DNA of 35,303 nucleotides from a virus. A program made the position numbers and the translations under genes. The first letter of the stretch is position 1; each line of letters opens with the position of its first letter. Below the pieces are notes generated by a model that saw only the letters and a list, made by a program, of their open reading frames with translations, did no database searches and was not told the DNA's origin. Location of the stretch: IMG/VR virus record IMGVR_UViG_3300043392_000039, positions 1-35,303 of that record, one strand, 5' to 3'. Shown here piece by piece: positions 5,303 to 12,916 of this stretch.

Positions 5303-5654
5303 CATAGTAGAAAGTGTAAGAGAAGATTTACACATTCGTTCTCAAATTGGGATAAAGAAGTATAACAATACACTTGACCGAGAAGATTTAGAAGTAACAG
5401 ATTGGATTCAACACGCATACGAAGAAATGCTTGATGGGGCTCTATACCTTAAAAGACTAAAATGTGATGTTAATGAGTTGCAAGGACAATTTGATGAAGT
5501 TGTTAGAGAATGCTTCAAATTAAATGATGAATTATCTATTAAAGTTAGAATCATTGAAACTCTTAATAAAGTTATTTTATCCCAGGAGCAGGAGATTAAA
5601 GAACTCAAAAACGAAAAATATTTACAAGAAAAAAGAAGGGCTTGGCATTATTAG
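5289..5654 (+). CDS. MazG-like pyrophosphohydrolase-type protein
   Basis: A 121-residue protein. Residues about 10-56 (REDLHIRSQIGIKKYNNTL, then HAYEEMLDGALYLKRL) resemble phage MazG-like all-alpha NTP pyrophosphohydrolases, where the ExxD pattern (here EEMLD) contributes to metal binding. The C-terminal half is a predicted coiled coil (NKVILSQEQEIKELKNEK). Such enzymes hydrolyse nucleoside triphosphates and can lower alarmone or damaged-nucleotide levels in infected cells. Only the EEMLD helix is clear, so activity is uncertain. The stop codon lies inside its own terminator hairpin. Confidence 0.5.
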   Translation: MKVDSIVESVREDLHIRSQIGIKKYNNTLDREDLEVTDWIQHAYEEMLDGALYLKRLKCDVNELQGQFDEVVRECFKLNDELSIKVRIIETLNKVILSQEQEIKELKNEKYLQEKRRAWHY

Positions 5655-5667
5655 AGCCCTTTTTTAT
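5637..5667 (+). terminator. Intrinsic terminator overlapping a stop codon
   Basis: AGGGCT (5637-5642) pairs with AGCCCT (5655-5660) across a 12-base loop that contains the stop codon, followed by a long T-rich tract. It ends the transcription unit that includes rusA and the MazG-like gene. Confidence 0.7.
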
Positions 5668-5706
5668 TTTTTTTTGATTAATTTTTAAATATTTTTTAAT
5701 ATTTAT

Positions 5707-5737
5707 TTTGTTGTTATATAAATGTTTACTAATATTG
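5707..5737 (+). promoter_or_regulatory. Promoter of the replication module (Bacteroidota type)
   Basis: TTTG (5707-5710) and TAATATTG (5730-5737) lie 19 bases apart, the ideal spacing; the -7 element deviates at one position. Flanking AATGTTTAC and TTGTACAA resemble those of the promoter at 3355-3387. It should drive the genes from 5763 to 12891. Confidence 0.7.
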
Positions 5738-5762
5738 TACAACAAACAACAACACAAACAAA

Positions 5763-5909
5763 ATGAAGGTAATTAAAGCACAATTCAAGGATGAATCAGG
5801 TTATTATACAATGACTTGGAGTTTCGACCCAAACCTTTGGGAAATTATTGACATTATTCGCAATGAATGTCAAGTAAGTAATGCAAAATTTATTAAGTAT
5901 ATCTATTAA
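5763..5909 (+). CDS. Small protein ahead of the SSB-like gene
   Basis: A 48-residue protein starting MKVIKAQFKDESGYY, with TWSFDPNLWEIIDIIRNE in the middle and a basic end. It is the first gene after a good promoter and has the A/C-rich leader AACACAAACAAAATG. I recognise no family. It is short, but its position and leader make translation likely. Confidence 0.6.
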   Translation: MKVIKAQFKDESGYYTMTWSFDPNLWEIIDIIRNECQVSNAKFIKYIY

Positions 5910-5928
5910 CAATTAAACAATTTACACA

Positions 5929-6573
5929 ATGGCAATTATCGCTAAATCAAGCGGAGGTGGAAGCATCGAACGCAAAGTAGTACCAGCAGGAAACCATGTA
6001 GCAAGATGCTACGGTATGATTCAAATCGGTACAGTAGAACAAGAGTATATGGGTGAGAAAAAGAAACTACATAAGGTTATGGTGGATTTTGAATTACCAC
6101 TAGAAACGGCAGTATTCAAAGAAGGTGAAGAAGCTAAACCTTTTGTTATCTCTAAAGACTTCACATTATCATTCAATGAGAAATCGACATTACGCAAGAT
6201 GTTGGAATCCTGGAGAGGTAAAGCATTTACTGATTCTGAGGCAGCTAACTTTGACATCACTAAATTAGTTGGTGCACCATGTATGCTTAACATTGTCCAC
6301 AAAGCATCTGCCGATGGCACAAAGACTTATGCTAACATAACAGGAATAACCCCTATTCCTAAGGGATTACAATGCCCTGAGCAAGTTAATTCAACTCGTA
6401 TTTTAGCTTACGATTCTTGGAATCAAGATTTGTTTATGACTTTGCCAGAGTGGTTAGCTGATAAGATTAGTGCTACACCTGAGTATAAGGCTAAGTTTGC
6501 AATGGATGCACCTAAGCAAGAAGCATTTAACTTAGATAAAGTAGAGGAAGATTCAAATCCATTGCCATTTTAG
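5929..6573 (+). CDS. Single-stranded-DNA-binding-like replication protein
   Basis: A 214-residue protein. It has a glycine-rich start (KSSGGGS), a beta-rich core and an acidic C terminus ending EEDSNPLPF. That tip closely resembles the acidic tail ending in PF with which bacterial SSB proteins recruit DNA-repair and replication partners. The overall size and pattern recall phage DUF669/gp2.5-like ssDNA-binding proteins, but I did not confirm an OB fold. It is the first large gene after a strong promoter, upstream of the nuclease, loader and helicase, as expected for a protein needed in quantity on single strands. Confidence 0.6.
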   Translation: MAIIAKSSGGGSIERKVVPAGNHVARCYGMIQIGTVEQEYMGEKKKLHKVMVDFELPLETAVFKEGEEAKPFVISKDFTLSFNEKSTLRKMLESWRGKAFTDSEAANFDITKLVGAPCMLNIVHKASADGTKTYANITGITPIPKGLQCPEQVNSTRILAYDSWNQDLFMTLPEWLADKISATPEYKAKFAMDAPKQEAFNLDKVEEDSNPLPF

Positions 6574-6597
6574 TTTACATTTTAAATAATAAATACA

Positions 6598-6804
6598 ATG
6601 AAAAGATTTATCAAGATTACAGTAAGAGAAGGAGAAGCTATTATTCGCAAATGGATTCTTGCAGAAGGAGTTATTGAAATATCTCAAAACTCAATTACAG
6701 AACAAGGTAGAAATGAAGGGACATTGGTATTTGATAATGGGGCATTTAAAAGTGAAGAAATAAAAATCATAAACTTCAATGAAACCATTGATTCGTTAAA
6801 CTAA
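6598..6804 (+). CDS. Small protein, unknown function
   Basis: A 68-residue, apparently beta-rich acidic protein (KRFIKITVREGEAIIRKWIL, then GTLVFDNGAFKSEEIKI). I recognise no family. It is 24 bases downstream of the SSB-like gene in the same unit and has the leader AATACAATG. Confidence 0.7.
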   Translation: MKRFIKITVREGEAIIRKWILAEGVIEISQNSITEQGRNEGTLVFDNGAFKSEEIKIINFNETIDSLN

Positions 6805-6821
6805 ATTAATCACAACACACA

Positions 6822-7103
6822 ATGACACGAAACGCAAATAACTTAGTCAAGACAATTGAAAGAAGTGTTGGCTATAAAGCAAGATTTATCTTCAAATTAG
6901 GAAACTTAGAAGAAGATTTAGAATCCGAAATTTTAGGTGTTACGGAATCGGGGAATATGGTTATTATTAACCACCCCGAACCATTCCTAAACTTCTCAAT
7001 CATGGAGGAACACATCACAAAAGGCAAAAGAGAAATGTTGCCTAAGTTGGTAAAACAAATGTGTATTCCAATCAACAACATTATAGCATTTAAGGTATTA
7101 TGA
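6822..7103 (+). CDS. Small protein, unknown function
   Basis: A 93-residue protein with a basic N terminus (RNANNLVKTIERSVGYKAR) and an SH3- or Sm-like beta pattern (ARFIFKLGNLEEDLESEILG, ESGNMVIINH). It is well preceded by CACAACACACAATG and overlaps the next gene by 4 bases. A nucleic-acid-binding role is conceivable but not shown. Confidence 0.7.
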   Translation: MTRNANNLVKTIERSVGYKARFIFKLGNLEEDLESEILGVTESGNMVIINHPEPFLNFSIMEEHITKGKREMLPKLVKQMCIPINNIIAFKVL

Positions 7104-7321
7104 GTAAATCAAAAGAAAAACTACCGATACCAAGAGAAAGAAGTTATTCAGAATTGTTTATCGAAACTGCAAATAGATTAAACAAAGATAAAAAACTTCC
7201 ATACCGAGGTAGAGAGTACACGATAGGAATCGTTCAATCTCATGTTTATGGGAAAATTAAAGACCCACAAGTTCAAGAATATTTAAACATCATAGCAAAT
7301 GAATGGTATAGTGCCCAATGA
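7100..7321 (+). CDS. Small basic protein, unknown function
   Basis: A 73-residue protein rich in Lys and Arg, starting MSKSKEKLPIPRERSYSE and ending [12 protein letters not shown] see no domain. It overlaps the preceding gene by 4 bases (ATGA) and the following one by 23 bases. Confidence 0.65.
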   Translation: MSKSKEKLPIPRERSYSELFIETANRLNKDKKLPYRGREYTIGIVQSHVYGKIKDPQVQEYLNIIANEWYSAQ

Positions 7322-7496
7322 CCCAAAGTGGTTAGAACAACAAGAGATTCTCTCTAATGCCCATTGGCACCAAATCTTTCAACTCTTAGAGTTTATGGTT
7401 AATGGGATATACCCAGATGACTTTGATGAGTTGAGCCCAAGTGGAGATGTAAGAGATTATTTTAAAGCTAAATATCAAGTAACATTTAAAAACTAA
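7299..7496 (+). CDS. Small acidic protein, unknown function
   Basis: A 65-residue protein with aromatic and acidic residues ([36 protein letters not shown]). The ATG at 7299 overlaps the upstream gene by 23 bases; a GTG at 7311 would shorten the overlap. I recognise no family. Confidence 0.6.
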   Translation: MNGIVPNDPKWLEQQEILSNAHWHQIFQLLEFMVNGIYPDDFDELSPSGDVRDYFKAKYQVTFKN

Positions 7497-7500
7497 AAAT

Positions 7501-8022
7501 ATGCAAGAGATTTGGAAGGATATAGAAGGTTACAATGGTGTTTATTGTGTTAGTAATTTTGGCAGAATAAAAAGCACCAATTATAAGAAAACTGGTAAAG
7601 AGAAAATTTTAAAAAAATTCTTATCAGATGGATATAATACTCTATCATTAAGTAAAAATGGCGAATACAAAACCTATCGTGTTCACAGATTAGTTGCTAA
7701 TGCCTTTATTGATAATTCACAAAATAAACCACAAGTAAATCACTTAAATGGAGTTAGAACAGATAATAGGGTTGAAAATTTAGAATGGGTAACCAATAGA
7801 GAAAATGTAATTCATTCTTATGATGTGTTAAAAAGGATTATTACAAAAGAAACAAGAAATAAGATTGCATCATATAAAATGAAAAAAGTATTAGATACCA
7901 AAACGGGTGTAATTTTTTGTTCAACTATTGAGGCATCATTCCATTTAAAATTTGATAAGTTTAGATTGAGAAAAATGCTTAACGGTCAAATTAAAAACAA
8001 AACAACACTAAAATATTTATAA
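7501..8022 (+). CDS. HNH homing endonuclease with NUMOD4 domain
   Basis: A 173-residue protein. Residues 1-25 ([20 protein letters not shown]) form a NUMOD4 DNA-binding module. Residues about 60-105 are the HNH nuclease, with VHRLVANAF (H62), QVNHLNG (N80, H81) and [11 protein letters not shown] (N89, N93). The C terminus (about 127-173) resembles a NUMOD1 helix-turn-helix module. Such enzymes make a sequence-specific nick or break and spread themselves into uninterrupted phage genomes. It is free-standing, inserted between a small gene and the RecE-like nuclease, and a second related copy lies at 9847-10332. Confidence 0.9.
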   Translation: MQEIWKDIEGYNGVYCVSNFGRIKSTNYKKTGKEKILKKFLSDGYNTLSLSKNGEYKTYRVHRLVANAFIDNSQNKPQVNHLNGVRTDNRVENLEWVTNRENVIHSYDVLKRIITKETRNKIASYKMKKVLDTKTGVIFCSTIEASFHLKFDKFRLRKMLNGQIKNKTTLKYL

Positions 8023-8023
8023 T

Positions 8024-8761
8024 ATGGACAATGAAACAATTGAATTGCTAAAGCAAGATGAAAATTATTATGGCGAATATGGCAGGCAGTTTCTGTCAAA
8101 TTCAGATATAGGAATTTTATTGAGAAATCCTAAAATGTTCAAAGTCCCCCAGGAAAAAACATTAGCCATGCTACAAGGGAATTATTTCCATCAGGCAGTA
8201 TTAGAACCCCATAAACTCAAAGATTTTCCTTTAGTTGATGCTTCTACTCGTACTACTAATTTATACAAAGATGCTTGCAAGGATAGAGGATTAGACTTTA
8301 TGCTTTTGACTAAGGAGGCTGATGAGGTAGATTGGATGGTTAAGGCTTTGAGAAACAATCGTGAGTTATCTAAATTGGTTTGGGATAATGGTTGTAAGTA
8401 CGAAGTACCAATGGTAGGTGAGATTATGAATCTGCCTTTTAAGGGCAAGGCTGACATTATCAATGGCGATATGATTTATGACCTGAAAACCACAACATCA
8501 CTTGATGATTTTAAGTATTCAGCCAAGAAGTATAACTATGATTCCCAGGCTGCAATTTATCAGCAATTATTTGGCAAAAAGATGGCATTTATTGTCATCG
8601 AAAAGGGAACTAATCGTTTAGGATTTTTTCAATGCTCGGATGAGTTTCTTGAGAATGGATGGGATAAAGTTGCTAAAGGGGTTGAAGTTTATAACAACTT
8701 TTTTGGAGTAAACTCTTACTTAGACATTGACCAATATTATATTAACTCTTACCTATTTTAA
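8024..8761 (+). CDS. RecE/YqaJ-like PD-(D/E)XK exonuclease
   Basis: A 245-residue protein. The catalytic core is visible: H56 in GNYFHQAVLEP, D144 in FKGKADIING, then D153 and K155 in YDLKTTTSLDDF, and a downstream helix with Q175 and Y179 (DSQAAIYQ). This fits exodeoxyribonuclease VIII/DUF3799-type nucleases, which resect double-stranded DNA to 3' tails for single-strand annealing. A partner annealase would be expected nearby; none is recognisable, although the SSB-like protein may cover single strands. It starts one base after the upstream stop (TAATATGG). Confidence 0.8.
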   Translation: MDNETIELLKQDENYYGEYGRQFLSNSDIGILLRNPKMFKVPQEKTLAMLQGNYFHQAVLEPHKLKDFPLVDASTRTTNLYKDACKDRGLDFMLLTKEADEVDWMVKALRNNRELSKLVWDNGCKYEVPMVGEIMNLPFKGKADIINGDMIYDLKTTTSLDDFKYSAKKYNYDSQAAIYQQLFGKKMAFIVIEKGTNRLGFFQCSDEFLENGWDKVAKGVEVYNNFFGVNSYLDIDQYYINSYLF

Positions 8762-8763
8762 TC

Positions 8764-8946
8764 ATGAAAGCACAACACAAATTCAAAACAAACCAACTTG
8801 GTTTAACATATTCCGAATGGGGAACAAACTTAGATTATCAATTAAAACTTAATTATGTAAAACTTTATGGCAAGCAAGCAGTCGCAACAAGAAAAAGCAT
8901 TAAAGGACAATCGGGAGGTAATCGCCAAAATGCTACAAGAGTATGA
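8764..8946 (+). CDS. Small basic protein, unknown function
   Basis: A 60-residue protein starting MKAQHKFKTNQLGLTYSE and ending in a low-complexity basic stretch. It begins 2 bases after the nuclease gene and its stop overlaps the next ATG (ATGA at 8943). The second half overlaps another ORF in a different frame (8867-9058), so its C terminus may not be what is conserved. Confidence 0.55.
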   Translation: MKAQHKFKTNQLGLTYSEWGTNLDYQLKLNYVKLYGKQAVATRKSIKGQSGGNRQNATRV

Positions 8947-9058
8947 AGAACTTAAAAAGATTCCTAATTGCAATCCTATTAGTGTTATCGCTTATAACTA
9001 TTTTGTCATGGAGTTCAAAATCTCAGATGATGAACACGCAAATACCCTTGGAATATAA
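8867..9058 (+). CDS. Possible overlapping gene in a third frame
   Basis: A 63-residue ORF whose first half (KQSQQEKALKDNREVIAKM, then LQEYEELKK) looks like a genuine charged helix, unlike the low-complexity tail of the ORF it overlaps. It overlaps both flanking genes extensively, so between 8943 and 8946 all three frames are open. It may be a true nested gene or a shadow. Confidence 0.35.
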   Translation: MASKQSQQEKALKDNREVIAKMLQEYEELKKIPNCNPISVIAYNYFVMEFKISDDEHANTLGI

Positions 9059-9167
9059 GTTTGGGGAGTTTGATGATAGCTTTCATGAAGACTTTGATTC
9101 AACTTATTATTACTATGGATGCCAATACAATACTTTCAAACTAAATCATAAGTGCAATGGTAAATGA
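8943..9167 (+). CDS. Small membrane or exported protein
   Basis: A 74-residue protein with a basic start and a hydrophobic segment (MKNLKRFLIAILLVLSLITI), then an acidic, Tyr-rich region (FDSTYYYYGCQYN). It is a signal peptide or an N-terminal anchor; no lipobox is evident. It overlaps the upstream gene by 4 bases and the next by 11. Confidence 0.65.
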   Translation: MKNLKRFLIAILLVLSLITILSWSSKSQMMNTQIPLEYKFGEFDDSFHEDFDSTYYYYGCQYNTFKLNHKCNGK

Positions 9168-9543
9168 ATTTGTAAAATACGAGCAAGCATTAGCCTTAAA
9201 GGAATTATGTTTTGATGATATGTGTTTTTGTTATTTTGATAATGAAAAAGAACTAAGAACCTGTATTGGATTAAAAAATTGGAACAGTCATTATGGTTTC
9301 CCGTTATTTGTTTCAGCCCCACTTAAACAACAAGTATTTAGATGGTTTAGGGAGAAGTATAATATAATTGGAATAATAGAAGGAGGATATACAGAAGGGA
9401 AAAATGTATTTAGCTATGTTATTTGGCAAGGTCATTTAGACGATTGGACTGATGATATTTTTAATACCTACGAAGAAGCACAGAATGTTTGTATTGATAA
9501 ACTTATAGAGATAGCTAAACAAAAAGACAATGGACATAACTAA
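9157..9543 (+). CDS. Conserved Bacteroidota phage protein, unknown function
   Basis: A 128-residue protein of a type I recall from many Bacteroidota phages and prophages: FVKYEQALALKELCFDDMCF at the start, APLKQQVFRWFREKYN in the middle, and a C-terminal EEAQNVCIDKLIE helix. No function is established to my knowledge. The last bases contain the first copy of a repeated start-site element (9516-9532) holding the next ATG. Confidence 0.75.
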   Translation: MVNEFVKYEQALALKELCFDDMCFCYFDNEKELRTCIGLKNWNSHYGFPLFVSAPLKQQVFRWFREKYNIIGIIEGGYTEGKNVFSYVIWQGHLDDWTDDIFNTYEEAQNVCIDKLIEIAKQKDNGHN

Positions 9544-9766
9544 ATGTAAAGGCGAAGGATGTGACATAAAATTAAAGTGCCATAGATTTATGGCAGAGCC
9601 AAATTTTTATAATCAAACTTATTTTGCAGAATTACCGATAAAAAATGGCAAGTGTGATTTGTTTTGGGGAGAACAGGCACAGAGTATTTTCAATCAATTA
9701 TTAGACATTACTAAACAACAAGACAATGAACAAGGAAATATCCAAACTAATAAAGCTTGCTCATAA
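9530..9766 (+). CDS. Small Cys-rich protein, possible zinc binding
   Basis: A 78-residue protein with four spaced cysteines (C6, C11, C17, C42) in ITKCKGEGCDIKLKCHRF and NGKCDLFWG. Short proteins with this layout occur in Bacteroidota phages, in my recollection. A metal-binding or structural role is likely, but the target is unknown. It overlaps the upstream gene by 14 bases and the next by 41. Confidence 0.7.
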   Translation: MDITKCKGEGCDIKLKCHRFMAEPNFYNQTYFAELPIKNGKCDLFWGEQAQSIFNQLLDITKQQDNEQGNIQTNKACS

Positions 9767-9857
9767 TTCTATAACACGAATTAAGGGTAAGAATTATGCA
9801 CCAACATCCAATGAAATTCAAGATTGGATTGATAAACAACAAGACAATGGAAAATAA
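9726..9857 (+). CDS. Tiny protein, 43 residues
   Basis: Starts MNKEISKLIKLAHN and ends DKQQDNGK. Both its own start (9726) and the start of the next gene (9847) lie in copies of TAAACAACAAGACAATG. The repeated initiation element is the best evidence that it is translated. Function unknown. Confidence 0.55.
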   Translation: MNKEISKLIKLAHNSITRIKGKNYAPTSNEIQDWIDKQQDNGK

Positions 9858-10332
9858 ACTAACGGCAATTATACCCAATAGCACCTATATTATTTATTCT
9901 GATGGTAGATTATACAATAATAAGACAGGTAAATTTAAGAAATTCACCAAATCCTCTAATGGATATATGCGTACTCAAATTTTGGTAAATAATAAAGGTG
10001 TAAATTTCTCTCAACATAGACTTATGGCTATATGCTTTATTGACAATCCAAATAATAAACCACAAGTGAATCATATAAATGGTATTAAGCACGACAATAG
10101 ATTAGAAAACTTAGAGTGGGTAACTCAGTCTGAAAATGCAAAACATTCTTTTGCGAATGGATTGCAAAAGGTAACAAAACCTAATAAGAAGGTGGTTGAT
10201 ATGATTACGGGTAAAGTATTTCAAAGTGTAACATTTGCAGCAGAATATTTTGGGGTATCAAGAAGCCACTTATCTAATATGTTAATTGGTAGAGTTAAAA
10301 ATAATTCAAATTTAAGATTCTATGCCAAGTAG
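9847..10332 (+). CDS. HNH homing endonuclease, second copy
   Basis: A 161-residue protein starting MENKLTAIIPN. It carries an HNH core at about residues 55-102: QHRLMAICF (H57), QVNHING (N75, H76), DNRLENLEWVT (N84, N88). A NUMOD1-like module follows (KKVVDMITGKVF, FAAEYFGVSRSHLSNML). Unlike the copy at 7501 it lacks a clear NUMOD4 module and has a divergent N terminus (YIIYSDGRLYNNKTG). The ATG at 9847 is preferred over 9796 because it lies in the repeated start element used by two neighbours. It is free-standing and could mobilise itself between phages. Confidence 0.85.
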   Translation: MENKLTAIIPNSTYIIYSDGRLYNNKTGKFKKFTKSSNGYMRTQILVNNKGVNFSQHRLMAICFIDNPNNKPQVNHINGIKHDNRLENLEWVTQSENAKHSFANGLQKVTKPNKKVVDMITGKVFQSVTFAAEYFGVSRSHLSNMLIGRVKNNSNLRFYAK

Positions 10333-10594
10333 AACCCAAACAATAACCCAGAACATCTTAATCTGCCCATCTTGTTCTAAGGATTACTCAAAGACTACAA
10401 TAATCGAAAGATTTGATAAATGTGGTAATATTGGACACATGGCATTTGTATGCGATTGTAAAAGAAAATTATCACTTAGACTTATGGTTAATGGTTGGTT
10501 TAAGATTTATGACATAACCGATGCGGAGATTAGAAAGAATTACAACGCAAAAATGCAACGATTAGCTAAACGACAACTCAATGGAGCAATCTAA
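10322..10594 (+). CDS. Small zinc-ribbon-like protein
   Basis: A 90-residue protein with CPSC (C15, C18), C34 and CDC (C44, C46), a pattern suggesting a zinc ribbon, followed by a basic helical C terminus (AEIRKNYNAKMQRLAKRQL). Such proteins often bind nucleic acid. It overlaps the upstream endonuclease by 11 bases and the next gene by 14. Confidence 0.6.
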   Translation: MPSRTQTITQNILICPSCSKDYSKTTIIERFDKCGNIGHMAFVCDCKRKLSLRLMVNGWFKIYDITDAEIRKNYNAKMQRLAKRQLNGAI

Positions 10595-10823
10595 GCAAGA
10601 TGAATACTACCAAATGGCAATTGATTGGGCTACTAACTTTATTGAAACAAAAGAGCCATTAATTAATTACAAGTGTTTTGATGGGAGTATATGCGATAAT
10701 TCACACTACACGCTTGGTATATGGATTCTAAGATTAAAAGAACCTGGGTATTCCGAAAAACGAGCATCTTTTGTAAAAATTAAGAAATTTAAAGATTGGT
10801 ATAATGAAAAAGAGAAAATATAG
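10581..10823 (+). CDS. Small protein, unknown function
   Basis: An 80-residue protein starting MEQSKQDEYYQMAIDWATNF, with mixed charge and several aromatics. I recognise no family. It overlaps both flanking genes (14 and 20 bases), consistent with a compact operon. Confidence 0.65.
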   Translation: MEQSKQDEYYQMAIDWATNFIETKEPLINYKCFDGSICDNSHYTLGIWILRLKEPGYSEKRASFVKIKKFKDWYNEKEKI

Positions 10824-11052
10824 GGTATTAGAGATAAGAGATAGATTTTACGCACAAGAAAAAAAATGGTTTGTGTGGATGTATCTTGATAATAATTTTC
10901 CAGAATTTATTTGGTCATCATATAGAGATTATCATGCTTCATGTGATTCAATAAATGAAGCCGAATTAATCATAAAGCGTAGAATTGAATATTTAATAAA
11001 AAATAACCCAATTGTAAAGATTCACATATACAACAAACACAATGAAAACTAA
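10804..11052 (+). CDS. Small basic protein, unknown function
   Basis: An 82-residue protein with an aromatic-rich middle (KKWFVWMYLDNNFPEFIWSS) and a helical C terminus (NEAELIIKRRIEYLI). I recognise no domain. It overlaps the upstream gene by 20 bases and the helicase-loader-like gene by 11. Confidence 0.65.
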   Translation: MKKRKYRVLEIRDRFYAQEKKWFVWMYLDNNFPEFIWSSYRDYHASCDSINEAELIIKRRIEYLIKNNPIVKIHIYNKHNEN

Positions 11053-11518
11053 ACAATTAGCACTCGGTGATTTCTTGCAAGAATTATTAAGCAAGTTTCA
11101 CTACGCAATCAAGGACCAAGAATTACTTGATTCACTTAATGAAACAAAGTTAAGTGCAACGGAAGGGTTAGAATTAATTTACCATATTGATAAGCCTTTA
11201 GCAATGCCACAATTACCCAAAGTGAGTGCCCAAGAAATACTCAAAGAGGTCAATGAAAAAGAGGAGGCATTTAGCAAGTTTTGGAATCTTTATGACAAAA
11301 AGATTGGGACAAAGGATGCAAAAACAAAGTTTTTAAAGCTACCAATGAAAGATATTGAGAAAATATTTGAAACTTTGCCACACTATTTAAAATCAACACC
11401 AGATATTAAGTTTAGAAAACACCCCGTTACATATCTTAATCAACGCACTTGGGAAGATGAAGGATATATGCCAAGAGGCATAAATAGACCAAATGTGGCG
11501 AACCCATTTAAGTTTTAG
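11042..11518 (+). CDS. Replisome organiser / helicase-loader-like protein
   Basis: A 158-residue protein. Its C-terminal region (about 74-140) matches the domain common in phage replication initiators next to DnaB: FSKFWNLYDKKIGTKDAK, LPHYLKSTPDIKFRKHPVTY and NQRTWEDE. Such proteins load or recruit the helicase at the origin. The N-terminal part is shorter than in full DnaD-type initiators and lacks an obvious winged-helix motif, so origin binding may lie elsewhere. It immediately precedes the helicase gene. Confidence 0.65.
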   Translation: MKTKQLALGDFLQELLSKFHYAIKDQELLDSLNETKLSATEGLELIYHIDKPLAMPQLPKVSAQEILKEVNEKEEAFSKFWNLYDKKIGTKDAKTKFLKLPMKDIEKIFETLPHYLKSTPDIKFRKHPVTYLNQRTWEDEGYMPRGINRPNVANPFKF

Positions 11519-11532
11519 TAAACAACAACACT

Positions 11533-12891
11533 ATGAAACAATTAGACAAAGTAGCATTTACCGATTTAGATGCCGAAAGGGAAATCTTAGCCCTTTTGAT
11601 GAATCACCCAAGCTACACAAAAGACATTCAAAAGATTATCACTCCCGATGTGTTTCACTTCGGGACAACTAAAGCCGTTTATTTGACTTGTGTTGAATTA
11701 TTTTCCGAAAAAGGCACATTCACACAATCGGATATTATTATACGCTTAAAATCAAAAGGAAGCAATGATTGGGTAGATGTAATGATGGCATCAACCACAA
11801 GAACTCCATTAAATGCCCAAGAGGTAATTCTATACTTAGCTGAATTGAAGGGTAAGAGGGATTTATTAGCCCTTAGTCGTGAAGTAAATAACTCATTGGT
11901 CAATGGTGAAGATTATTTTACAATTGTGGATAAGATTAACAGTGTTACTTCAAATGAATTAATACAAAACGATACTAATGAGGTATTGGACATGAAGCAT
12001 GCATTAAGTGATGCTATTAACAACATTGGAGATGTAATGACTAATGGTAGCTTATCGGGAGTTCCAACGGGTTACAATATTCTTGACAATGTTACAGGTG
12101 GTTGGTTAAAAGGCAATGTTATCTTGTTTGCAGCACGACCAGGACAAGGGAAAACTATTTGCTTACTTGAACATTCTCGGTGTGCAGGGGAAATGAATAA
12201 GAAGGTATTATTCTTATCATTAGAGATGCCTGTGGTGTCATTAGTATATCGTATGATTAGTGGGCAATTAGATGATTCTACTCCTTACTCAAAGATTAAA
12301 ACAGGTCGTATAGACATTAACCAATTTAATAACATTCAAAAAGAGGCAGTAACTAAGTTAGAAAAGCTACCAATTACTTGGTACGATGGGGCTAACCGAG
12401 ATATTAATTACCTATCCACATTAATACAAAAGATTGTTAGGGAAAAGAATATTGATATGGTTGTTGTGGATTATCTACAACTTATCACCGACAATTCTAT
12501 TCGTTCAAATGATGAAACGGCAGTTGTGGGCTCAGTATCAAAAAAGATTCAACAATTAGCCAAGAAATTAAACATTCCATTCCTTTGTGCAGCACAATTA
12601 AACCGACAATCAGAGGGTAGAACATCACACCGACCAAAGCTATCTGATTTGCGTTCTTCGGGTCAGATAGAACAGGATGCTTCGGTTGTTATTGGCTTGT
12701 ATCGTGATGACTATTATAAGTACGAAAAAGCAAAAGAAGAAGGTAATCCTAATGTAGTTTATGATAATGTTATTGAGTACATATTCATGAAGAATCGAGA
12801 TGGGGATACAAGGACTGCTGATTTATATATTGATGTGGCAACGAGTAAGATTAGGGAAACTAACCCAGCTTATGTTCCACCAAGTTTTTAG
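11533..12891 (+). CDS. dnaB: DnaB-family replicative helicase
   Basis: A 452-residue protein. The N-terminal domain starts DLDAEREILALLMNHP, as in DnaB. The RecA-like motor has Walker A ARPGQGKT (201-208), SLEM (229-232), Walker B VVVDYLQL (310-317), AQLNRQ (354-359) and the C-terminal SDLRSSGQIEQDA (371-383) with the arginine-finger region. It is a hexameric 5'-3' helicase that unwinds the fork using ATP. Length and motifs are normal for the family, with no sign of an inserted intein. No separate primase or polymerase is recognisable, so replication presumably relies on host enzymes. A terminator follows 25 bases later. Confidence 0.95.
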   Translation: MKQLDKVAFTDLDAEREILALLMNHPSYTKDIQKIITPDVFHFGTTKAVYLTCVELFSEKGTFTQSDIIIRLKSKGSNDWVDVMMASTTRTPLNAQEVILYLAELKGKRDLLALSREVNNSLVNGEDYFTIVDKINSVTSNELIQNDTNEVLDMKHALSDAINNIGDVMTNGSLSGVPTGYNILDNVTGGWLKGNVILFAARPGQGKTICLLEHSRCAGEMNKKVLFLSLEMPVVSLVYRMISGQLDDSTPYSKIKTGRIDINQFNNIQKEAVTKLEKLPITWYDGANRDINYLSTLIQKIVREKNIDMVVVDYLQLITDNSIRSNDETAVVGSVSKKIQQLAKKLNIPFLCAAQLNRQSEGRTSHRPKLSDLRSSGQIEQDASVVIGLYRDDYYKYEKAKEEGNPNVVYDNVIEYIFMKNRDGDTRTADLYIDVATSKIRETNPAYVPPSF

Positions 12892-12916
12892 TTTGATTTT
12901 CATAGTGTGATTGTAG

